Shown in pieces: positions 8,131-15,605 of a DNA stretch of 50,585 nucleotides. The stretch's first letter is position 1; every line of letters begins with the position of its first letter. The DNA is from Gammaproteobacteria bacterium (GTDB lineage: Bacteria; Pseudomonadota; Gammaproteobacteria; Steroidobacterales; Steroidobacteraceae). Location of the stretch: positions 1 through 50,585 of the forward strand of contig PMMB01000273.1 in NCBI GenBank assembly GCA_003165495.1. The letters are read 5' to 3'. The notes below the pieces were generated by a model. That model worked only from the letters and a program-made list of their open reading frames with translations. It did no database searches and had not been told where the DNA came from. A program made the translations under genes and the position numbers.

Positions 8131-9193
8131 CCACCAGTTGCCCCGGGTAGAGGTTAAGATTTTTCGTGCTTGCGAAGCGGAAGATCAATGGCAGCACCCG
8201 CAGATCCACCCGCTCTTGGCGTGCATCGGAGAGTTCGATCTTTGGCGAGACATAGGGCTGAATGCGCGTAAAAGTCAGGGGCACATGCGTGTCGGTTCCG
8301 CGGATGAACATCTCGGCGCTCATCTTGGCCGGATCGGCCAAGCGGTGAATCAATATCTCATCAACGTACACCCGCACTTGGAGATTATCGTCCGGTGTGC
8401 TCATGACGATGAGCGGGTTCATGCCCCCGGTATAGGAATCGTAGGCGCCCTGCGCTGACGCATAGCTGCCCACTGCGGCCTGAATCGAGCGAATCACACC
8501 GTCGGTAGGCGCCCTTATCGCATATTTACCGAGCAGCGCCGCTGAAGCTGCGTACGCTTTCGATAGGGCGGCAACTTGCTTTTCCTGATTGCGAATGTCG
8601 AATACCCAGGCACCCGCCTTGGTGAGGCTGTATTGCTTCTGGATGACTTCGAGGTTCGTTGCCGCTATCTTTTCGGCGTTCCTGGCGTTGTCCAGGGTAT
8701 CGCGGCTCACCGATTTCGCTTCAATGGCGTAGGACTGTTCCTGCTTGGCTAGCTGGTCTTGCGCGTTCTTGAGGGTCGCCAGCGCGTTATCGACTTGGGC
8801 GGCGGCGACGGCTAGAGTTTCCCGCCGGGGCTCCGCTTGGAGTTCCTCCAGCAGGGCCCGCGCCGCGTCCGCCTGCGATTGCTGCTGTTCGGTCGTCGCC
8901 CGCTGCACCGAGTCGTCGATGGTTAGCAGAAGATCACCTTTGTGGACCTTCGCGCCTTCATCAACCAAAACCCGCGTGATCGGTCCGGCGACTTCCGGGT
9001 AGATGTTGATATTCTCACCCTGCGCCTGAACGCTCTCGATGATGCCATTGGCATAAATCCCTTTTGTGTATGGGTTGGCCGCTGGATTGAACGCCGGCGG
9101 CAGCGCTTTTGGTTGCTGGCCGGCAATGAAGGCGCTGATGAGCGCAAACGTCAAGCCGATGCCTGAGACGATAAAGATGGCTTTACTGCGCAT
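8108..9193 (-). CDS. HlyD/DevB-family periplasmic adaptor (membrane fusion protein)
   Basis: A 361-residue adaptor with one N-terminal membrane anchor (residues 5-25), a biotinyl-lipoyl half motif (VAGPITRVLVDEGAKVHKGD, about 70-90), a long alanine/glutamine-rich coiled-coil hairpin (about 100-210), the second lipoyl half (YAIRAPTDGVIRSI), and a beta-barrel domain. It bridges the inner-membrane ABC permease and the outer-membrane channel. GGGAGAA lies six bases before the ATG. It overlaps the ATPase gene by 11 bases upstream and the NodT gene downstream, so the operon is tightly coupled. Confidence 0.92.
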   Translation of the reverse strand: MRSKAIFIVSGIGLTFALISAFIAGQQPKALPPAFNPAANPYTKGIYANGIIESVQAQGENINIYPEVAGPITRVLVDEGAKVHKGDLLLTIDDSVQRATTEQQQSQADAARALLEELQAEPRRETLAVAAAQVDNALATLKNAQDQLAKQEQSYAIEAKSVSRDTLDNARNAEKIAATNLEVIQKQYSLTKAGAWVFDIRNQEKQVAALSKAYAASAALLGKYAIRAPTDGVIRSIQAAVGSYASAQGAYDSYTGGMNPLIVMSTPDDNLQVRVYVDEILIHRLADPAKMSAEMFIRGTDTHVPLTFTRIQPYVSPKIELSDARQERVDLRVLPLIFRFASTKNLNLYPGQLVDVYVSAK

Positions 9194-9887
9194 TCAAATT
9201 CTCCCGTTCGATTCCCATCATCTTGCCGTCCTCCATCTTCACGATGCGGTCTGCAAATTCGTAGATTCGGCTGTCATGGGTCACAATAACGATGCAGCGC
9301 TGGTCGGAAAGAATATGTTCGCGGACAAATTTGACGATGTTTCGCCCTGAGTCGCCGTCGAGCGATGCGGTCGGTTCGTCGAGAATCAAAATATCGGGGC
9401 GACTGACGATGGCTCTGGCAATGGCGACGCGTTGCTGTTCGCCGCCGCTCAGTTTCACCGGCGGCAATTGGGCTCGGTCCTTCAAACCGACGACCTCGAG
9501 ATCCACTTCCGCCTCTTTGAGCGCCTCATCCCAGGCACGCTTTTGGAGTATGAGCGGGATCGCCACATTCTCGGCGGTCGTCAGGCGCGGGAAGAGGTGG
9601 AAATCCTGAAAAACAAAACCGATCTTGTGTAGTCGGAAGTCGGCGAGCGCATCGTTGGTAAGACTCCAAATCTCAGAGCCCTCGATCTTCACGGTGCCGC
9701 TATTCGGGCGTAGGATTCCTGAGATCATGCTGAGCATGGTCGTCTTACCGCTTCCCGACGGCCCGACGACGTAGAGAATCTCGCCGAGGTAGGCTTCGAA
9801 ACTCACGTCCTTTACGGCATGGGTCTTGACTTCGCCGTCCCCGAACCATTTGTTGAGCCCCACTGCCTCAATTGCGGTTCTCGCCAT
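9183..9887 (-). CDS. ABC transporter ATPase (MacB/LolD/DevA type)
   Basis: A 234-residue stand-alone nucleotide-binding domain. Walker A is GPSGSGKT (about 42-49), the Q-loop FQDFHLF, the signature LSGGEQQRVAIARA, Walker B ILILDEPTASLD, and the H-loop histidine in VTHD. Sequence style places it in the MacB/LolD/DevA group that powers mechanotransmission rather than classical import. GAGGATAGATC provides a ribosome-binding site before the ATG. It lies three bases after the permease gene and overlaps the adaptor gene. Confidence 0.95.
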   Translation of the reverse strand: MARTAIEAVGLNKWFGDGEVKTHAVKDVSFEAYLGEILYVVGPSGSGKTTMLSMISGILRPNSGTVKIEGSEIWSLTNDALADFRLHKIGFVFQDFHLFPRLTTAENVAIPLILQKRAWDEALKEAEVDLEVVGLKDRAQLPPVKLSGGEQQRVAIARAIVSRPDILILDEPTASLDGDSGRNIVKFVREHILSDQRCIVIVTHDSRIYEFADRIVKMEDGKMMGIERENLNAQ

Positions 9888-9890
9888 GAT

Positions 9891-11027
9891 CTATCCTCGG
9901 AAGATATCGAACGGTTCGATTCTCAAAACCTTGCGCACGCCCACGTAACTGGAGATCGCGGCGATGACGATCACCATCAAGAAAGCCAACACAAGGTTCG
10001 AGAACGTAATAATCGCTGCATAGTCGGGGAGATAGAGGCGAGCCGTCCAGATAATGAGCGCGCAGAGTCCGACCCCGATGCCGTATCCCGTTAAGGACAC
10101 AAAGGCGGCCTGAAACAGGATCATGACAATGAGTTCGCGTCCCTTGGCCCCGATCGCCTTCAGGGCGCCAAATTTCTCGAGGTTCTCGATCACGAATGTG
10201 TAAAAGGTTTGTCCCGAGATCGACAATCCGATGATGAAGCTGATCACCGTCATGATCAGCATGTTGGTACCGACCCCGGTCTGATACTTGTAGAAGCTGG
10301 AGATCTTTTGAATGAACTCGTCCTTCGTGAGCGCCAGGTATCCCGCCGCCTTGACTTGCTGCTTGATCAACGCCACATCGGCCAAGGTCTTCGGCTCGAC
10401 GAGCAAGTAGGAGATTGTGAAGCGGGTACTGGGTATGTACTGAAGCGCGCGGTTGTAAGTCGTATAGAGCGTCGGCACACCGAATAATCCGCTCGATGCG
10501 ACATGCGCAATTCCGACGATCACGCCGCGATGGTCGTTCAGCTCGAACTCGGCACCGACTTTCGGATTCTCGAGTTTGTAAAATTCAGAGTCTTTGACCG
10601 CGATAAAAGCGTTTTCGGCGAAGATGTCCTCGATGTTCCCGTTCTCCAGCGTGGGCCTGCCGAACAAGCTGGTGTCATCCAGCCCGATGATGTTGGCGGA
10701 TTGGTAGACACCGTCGGGAAGCTTCAGTAGCGCGGCGCCGGAATATAGGGGCACCGCGTATTTGACGCCCGGTATGCTTCGGACTTCATCAAGCACGTAG
10801 TCGGGCAGCGGAATAGTATTGGCAACCGTCTGGATTGCGGGGTCCATCACCCAGATCGAGGCACCGATGTTGATGACGGTGGCTGACGAGCGGGTCAGAA
10901 TCCCGGCAAAGAGAGAGGTCATTTCTATCATCAAGAACACCGCGAAGGTGATCCCTAGCAGAAGCGCTGCGTACTTCGCCCGATCGTTGACCAGCAGCTT
11001 ATAGGCAATGTGTAATATTCCGCCCAT
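9891..11027 (-). CDS. ABC transporter permease, MacB/FtsX-like (DevC type)
   Basis: A 378-residue permease with the four-helix MacB/FtsX layout: one helix at about 20-40, a large periplasmic MacB_PCD-like domain (about 45-250), and three helices in the last 130 residues, including the conserved FGALKAIGAKG coupling segment. It is the first gene of a four-gene efflux operon. Having a single separate permease with ATPase, HlyD adaptor and outer-membrane factor resembles DevBCA-TolC systems. Substrate unknown; lipids, peptides or xenobiotics are all possible for this class. Confidence 0.9.
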   Translation of the reverse strand: MGGILHIAYKLLVNDRAKYAALLLGITFAVFLMIEMTSLFAGILTRSSATVINIGASIWVMDPAIQTVANTIPLPDYVLDEVRSIPGVKYAVPLYSGAALLKLPDGVYQSANIIGLDDTSLFGRPTLENGNIEDIFAENAFIAVKDSEFYKLENPKVGAEFELNDHRGVIVGIAHVASSGLFGVPTLYTTYNRALQYIPSTRFTISYLLVEPKTLADVALIKQQVKAAGYLALTKDEFIQKISSFYKYQTGVGTNMLIMTVISFIIGLSISGQTFYTFVIENLEKFGALKAIGAKGRELIVMILFQAAFVSLTGYGIGVGLCALIIWTARLYLPDYAAIITFSNLVLAFLMVIVIAAISSYVGVRKVLRIEPFDIFRG

Positions 11028-11293
11028 CGGGTCTCAGCTTTGAATCATTGAACAGATGAAGAATGCACAGCGGCCGACGCTCATTCAATGAGGAAAACCC
11101 GAATCACAGAAGTGCTTTCCCGTAACAGCTGCCACACCTTGGGATGTACGCAAAAGCCGAAGCAACCGGTGGAAACTCCGAACTGCTTGAGCAGTGACGC
11201 AAATGGTAGAAATACGTCCGATAAATGCGATTTCTCGCCGGTTGCGTCGGATACAAAGGCAGCGACGTGGTCAAAATTAAAGAGGAGGCAGTT

Positions 11294-11791
11294 ATGTACA
11301 GAAAAATCTTAGTTCCAGTCGACGGCAGCGAAACGTCCACATTGGGGCTCAACGAGGCGATCAAGATCGCCAAGACCCAAGGCAGCCAACTGCGGTTGGT
11401 TCACATCGTCAATGAATTCATCCTGGACTACACGTATAGTCCGGGCATCTACGCGACCAACTTAATCGAGTCGCTGCAAAAGGCGGGTCGCACGGTCCTC
11501 GATGTGGCCGAAACGGTCGCCCAACGCCAGGGCGTCAAACCGGAGTGTGTGTTGCTCGAATCCTTCGGTGGTCGGGCGGCCGATTTGATACTCGCACAAG
11601 CCAAAGAGTGGCAGCCCGATCTCATTGTCATGGGAACGCACGGCCGTCGCGGCTTACTACGAGTCGCTCTGGGCAGCGACGCCGAGCAAGTTGTACACGA
11701 TGCCGGTGTGCCGGTTTTGTTGGTTCGCGGTAACCGGAAGGCGAAGAACGAGTCTCCTGAGTGCACGTTGGTCGAAGCATCGGCAGCTTAA
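11294..11791 (+). CDS. universal stress protein, single domain, ATP-binding type
   Basis: A 165-residue UspA-fold protein. It begins MYRKILVPVDGSE, and has the ATP-binding motif GTHGRRG...ALGS (G-2x-G-9x-G-S) near residue 118. Such cytoplasmic proteins accumulate in stress and starvation. The ATG at 11294 is chosen because AGAGGAGG lies six bases upstream; the frame is open further upstream but without support. It is the only single-domain USP of the window; the three others are double-domain proteins. Confidence 0.93.
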   Translation: MYRKILVPVDGSETSTLGLNEAIKIAKTQGSQLRLVHIVNEFILDYTYSPGIYATNLIESLQKAGRTVLDVAETVAQRQGVKPECVLLESFGGRAADLILAQAKEWQPDLIVMGTHGRRGLLRVALGSDAEQVVHDAGVPVLLVRGNRKAKNESPECTLVEASAA

Positions 11792-11833
11792 AATAGACGC
11801 CCGTTCCTGCATCGACGCTGCTGTGCGTAGGGA

Positions 11834-13129
11834 ATGCGGGGTAGGCTGCATCAGTTTGATCACGTCGTGGTGACATTCTGGGATTCGCGCGCGACCAGCC
11901 TCACCGTCGCGTTGGCGGTGGGGCTGTTGATTGGCCTCGACCGCGAGAAGCACAAAAGTGCTGGCTCCTCGTCGAGCGCGGCTGGCGTGCGGACGTTTAC
12001 GGTGGTCGCGCTGCTGGGGGCGATGGTTGCGTTGCTCCATTCCGACGTCATGATCGCCGTCGCGGGTGGCGGCTTAGTCTTTTTGACGGCACTTTCCTAT
12101 CGCGCCAACCAAGCTCAATACCCCGGCCTGACGACGGAATTCGCGCTACTGGCCACTTTCGCCATTGGGTTCATGGCGGTGGGGCAGGTCGAGCTGGCCG
12201 CCGCGCTCGGTGTGCTCATCACATTGCTGATTAGCTCGAAGTCGAGATTACACACATTTGCTGTTTCGCAGTTATCTGAACAAGAACTGCACGATGCGAC
12301 GCTATTGGCAGGCGCGGCGCTGATCGTCTTGCCCTTGTTGCCGAATCAACCCATTGATCCGCTCGGTGTCGTCAACCTGCGATTGGCGTGGAGTCTTACG
12401 GTGTTGATGTTGGGCATCAACGCGTTGGGGTATGTGGCGCGGCGCACGTTGGGGCCCGAGGTGGGCTTGGCTGTCGCCGGGTTTTGCGGGGGATTCGTCT
12501 CGAGCATCCTTACCATTGCGGCAATCGGCAGGCAAGCGCATGCACAGCCCTCGCTTCTGCGCAGTGCGGTGGCGGGCGCCGCATTTTCGTCCATCGCAAC
12601 GGTGATCGAACTGTTGGTCATAATTGTGATCACCAACGCACGGCTGCTTCCGTATCTTGGGCCAGGTGTCGCGGCCATGGGAATGGTCGCGGCCGTTTAT
12701 GGATTGGTGTTCGAAATCGCGGCGAAGGGCCCTCGCAGCCCCGCAGAGCCGGTCTCAGGACGCGCCTTTGAACCGAAATTTGCGATCCTTTTCGCGTGCG
12801 CGTTCGCCTTCATGTTGCTAATTGCCGCGCTGTTGCAAAGGCTGTTGGGCCCCTCGGGTGCGCAGGCCACGATTGCACTCGGTGGCTTGATCGATACGCA
12901 TGCAGCGACGGCGTCGGCCGCGCGATTAGCGTCTTCGGGCACACTCGGGGTGATCCCGGCGGCGTTTGCCGCGACGCTCGCGATAACCGCAAACACCATC
13001 GTCAAAGCGATAGCCGCGGTCGTCGCGGGCGGCCGCGCCTTCGCCCTCCGACTCTGTCCAAGTCATCTTGGAATGATTATCGCGCTTTGGTTAGCGTGGT
13101 TCTTGGTACGTAACATTCCAACTCCGTGA
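11834..13129 (+). CDS. MgtC/SapB-family membrane protein with DUF4010 domain
   Basis: A 431-residue protein with about 12 hydrophobic segments. The N-terminal 140 residues fit MgtC/SapB (GLLIGLDREKHK in the first helix pair), and the rest fits DUF4010, ending with repeated small-residue helices. MgtC proteins are linked to growth in low Mg2+ and inhibition of the F-type ATPase in some species; for the DUF4010 fusion the role is not established. ATG 11834 is used; GTG codons at 11867 and 11870 are alternatives closer to the first helix. The 3' end overlaps the convergent kinase gene by 39 bases. Confidence 0.85.
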   Translation: MRGRLHQFDHVVVTFWDSRATSLTVALAVGLLIGLDREKHKSAGSSSSAAGVRTFTVVALLGAMVALLHSDVMIAVAGGGLVFLTALSYRANQAQYPGLTTEFALLATFAIGFMAVGQVELAAALGVLITLLISSKSRLHTFAVSQLSEQELHDATLLAGAALIVLPLLPNQPIDPLGVVNLRLAWSLTVLMLGINALGYVARRTLGPEVGLAVAGFCGGFVSSILTIAAIGRQAHAQPSLLRSAVAGAAFSSIATVIELLVIIVITNARLLPYLGPGVAAMGMVAAVYGLVFEIAAKGPRSPAEPVSGRAFEPKFAILFACAFAFMLLIAALLQRLLGPSGAQATIALGGLIDTHAATASAARLASSGTLGVIPAAFAATLAITANTIVKAIAAVVAGGRAFALRLCPSHLGMIIALWLAWFLVRNIPTP

Positions 13130-14785
13130 CGGATCAGGCCGCTGCTTCGCCGCCGGGTGACTCACGCCCGGAATGATCTCACGTGTTAGGCATGTCAAAC
13201 GGTCCTGTATCGCGGCGAGTACATTTTCGTATGCGCGTGCCTGGCTTGTGTCGAGCGCTACGACCTGCATGCGCTCGGCCGCACCCAGAGGCTCCATGCT
13301 CTGAAGTTGCTGCTCAAGCACGGCAACATCCGCGTCCGATGGATCAGTGTGCAATTGCTGCCGCATTTCGAGACGCTGCGTCAAGACCACGCGATCGGCG
13401 GCGCACGATACAATGACGTATCGAATGCCCTGTTGCGCGGCCAAGTCACAAAATCGACGGCGGTCCTCGCTCTGAAGGAACGCGGCATCGACGATGACGT
13501 TAACGCCACCGGTCAAACAGCTCTCTGCGCATTCAAGTAAGCGCGCATAAGTACGCTGACTGACCTCTGGCGTGTAAATGCCTTTCTCGAAACGGCCATC
13601 GGGCTCCACGCCCGGTTGAATTCCCGCGAGGCGCTTGCGCTCCACATCGGATCGTAGTCGAATGGCCCCCAATGCCAGGGCGAGGCGTGCACTGAGCGAT
13701 GACTTACCCGAGCCCGATGGCCCGTGCATGATAAAGAGAGTTGGCGCGGCGCCGTTGATGAAAGCGGCAGCAGTCTTGACTCTCAACCGTAGGCGCCGAC
13801 GGAACTCTTCTCGATGACTTGAGTCTTGTTCGGCACCGAGACTGTCGACCATGGCCCGCACCAGAGCGCGGTAAACGGCGTAGAAGGGTAGGAGTCTAAC
13901 GCCGTCATAGTCTCCGGTATGTTCCAGATAGGCGTTTAAGAATGAGAAGGCGAGGTCCTTGCGACCGTGTGCCACCAGGTCCATCACCATGAACGCGACA
14001 TCGTTCATCACGTCGATCCAGCGAAGCTTTGGGTCGAATTCTAGGCAATCGAAGGCGAGCAGTCGGTCGCGCCAGCGCACGACATTGCGCGCATGCAGGT
14101 CACCGTGGCACTCGCGAATGAAGCCGGAGTGCTCGCGCATGCGCAGTTGCGCCAGCGAGTCGTGCAAAAAGTCGTGCGTCCAATCGATGAGAATTCCCAT
14201 TTCCGGAAGCGCCGTATCGCCATCAAGGTGCGACAAGAGGAGGGCCAAGTTGCCGAGGACTGCGTCGTGCAATTGACCCGTGTACAGAAAGTCGCTGCCG
14301 CACGGCGCTTGTGGTGCGCGGGCGTGGAATTCGGCCAATTGTTCGGCAAAAGTAGCAAGCTCTTGCGAGCTGACGGTCCCGCGTTCGAGCAGCGCCGATA
14401 ACTCCTCAGAGGCCTCGAATTGCTTCATCCGAACGGCGTATTCGATGATTTGTCCGTGTCCGCCGACGCGCACGGCCTCGGGATCCCGCGTGACGGCAAT
14501 CACGCTCATATAAAGATCGGGCGCTAGGCGCTGGTTTAGCCTCAACTCCTCTTCGCACAGGTGTTTTCGATTTGCCAGAGTCGATGCATCGATGAAGTCC
14601 AATTTAACGCTTTTCTTTATTTTGTAGGCGTATGCACCGGTCAGAATCACCCAGGAGAGATTGGTCTCACGAACTTCCAGCCGGCCGACGGGATGCGGAA
14701 ATGCCGACGGCGTCAGGATATCGGTCGGGATAAACCCAGGGGACCCGGCGTTTTGTGCGGAATCGGCCGCGCTGACAGTGACCAT
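13091..14785 (-). CDS. fusion of APH-like phosphotransferase domain and P-loop kinase domain
   Basis: A 564-residue two-domain protein. The N-terminal half (to about residue 330) resembles the aminoglycoside-phosphotransferase/choline-kinase fold, with the Brenner-type motif CHGDLHARNVV and the metal-binding LLAFDCLEFDP. The C-terminal part has a Walker A GPSGSGKSSLS and a zeta-toxin/gluconate-kinase-like AAA_33 layout (VNVIVDAAFL). This architecture is a known, poorly characterised family; the substrate is unknown and antibiotic resistance should not be inferred. ATG 14785 is chosen over TTG 14842 because GGCGGAG lies eight bases upstream. It overlaps the convergent MgtC-like gene. Confidence 0.85.
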   Translation of the reverse strand: MVTVSAADSAQNAGSPGFIPTDILTPSAFPHPVGRLEVRETNLSWVILTGAYAYKIKKSVKLDFIDASTLANRKHLCEEELRLNQRLAPDLYMSVIAVTRDPEAVRVGGHGQIIEYAVRMKQFEASEELSALLERGTVSSQELATFAEQLAEFHARAPQAPCGSDFLYTGQLHDAVLGNLALLLSHLDGDTALPEMGILIDWTHDFLHDSLAQLRMREHSGFIRECHGDLHARNVVRWRDRLLAFDCLEFDPKLRWIDVMNDVAFMVMDLVAHGRKDLAFSFLNAYLEHTGDYDGVRLLPFYAVYRALVRAMVDSLGAEQDSSHREEFRRRLRLRVKTAAAFINGAAPTLFIMHGPSGSGKSSLSARLALALGAIRLRSDVERKRLAGIQPGVEPDGRFEKGIYTPEVSQRTYARLLECAESCLTGGVNVIVDAAFLQSEDRRRFCDLAAQQGIRYVIVSCAADRVVLTQRLEMRQQLHTDPSDADVAVLEQQLQSMEPLGAAERMQVVALDTSQARAYENVLAAIQDRLTCLTREIIPGVSHPAAKQRPDPSRSWNVTYQEPR

Positions 14786-15216
14786 CTCGTGAACTCCGCC
14801 CTTACCCAGTGAGTATGCGCCGACGGTACTTGAGCCTGGCAACGTTCGCTATTCGAGAATCTCCTAGTCCGATAGGGGATATCCGCGGCGGCTACTTCGT
14901 GTCCTAGTGTTCGGGGTAATTCCACCGCTCTTACGTGAATCTACTAATACGCTAACGCGCGGTGGTGCGCGAATCTACTCTTGGGCCAGGATTCAATCTC
15001 AGTAAGGAAAGAATGATGGCCCATGCATATACAAGAAGTAGTTGCCGGACGTCGCGCGATGTGTGAATACACCCAGCCATTCAGGTCCCACAAAGCTCTT
15101 GGGGCGACGAATGGGAACGCTGGTGCGACAGCTGTGTTTGTCTGTCCCTGATAAGTACTTACGGCAGCGATACTTTCACGCATACCGTCGCGCACCCTGG
15201 ACATTTACATTGTCCG

Positions 15217-15466
15217 CGTTGCCTGCCGTACCGTGACGATCTCTTGGGGTTTCTGCGCGATCAGAAGCGCCATGGGCGTTCTCTGATTCTCGCCACCGCA
15301 GCTGATGAGAAAGTAGCACGAGCAATCAATCAGGAAGTCGGTCTCTTCCAAGAGATCTTCGCAAGCGACGGTGGTACTCGCGGGCGGCCACGCCGGATCG
15401 CACCCCTGTCGTCGTTGATCTCGACGGCATTCTTTTGCGCACAACTTCCTTAATCGAATCCCGAAA
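15217..15466 (+). pseudogene. rearranged fragments of a HAD/UbiA-type gene
   Basis: Within the gap 14786-15605 two pieces of the HAD domain that is found fused to UbiA-type prenyltransferases can be read, but in reversed order. The first (15217-15370) encodes LPYRDDLLGFLRDQK, then GRSLILATAADEKVA and GLFQEIFASDG, normally the middle of the domain. The second (15408-15466) encodes VVDLDGILLRTTSLIES, normally its N-terminal nucleophile motif, in a different frame. No complete domain remains and no membrane part is seen. The rest of the gap shows no gene; a 10-base palindrome TAAGTACTTA lies at 15152-15161. Confidence 0.6.
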
Positions 15467-15605
15467 GATCGACCATCGACACACTACTTCTGCATACTAA
15501 AGTATTGGCGCGACCACACATCCATCGCTCTTAAGTCCGCTGACCAATCGCGCGCCTACGGATCGCAAGTCTCCGTGCAGGCTTTACGGACGATCGCAGC
15601 GCTGG

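Noticed and set aside
13091..14785. Aminoglycoside resistance function
   Set aside because: Only the fold is shared with APH enzymes; the fusion with a P-loop kinase belongs to a separate family without demonstrated resistance.
15152..15161. Palindrome TAAGTACTTA
   Set aside because: Too short and not next to a gene start; likely chance.
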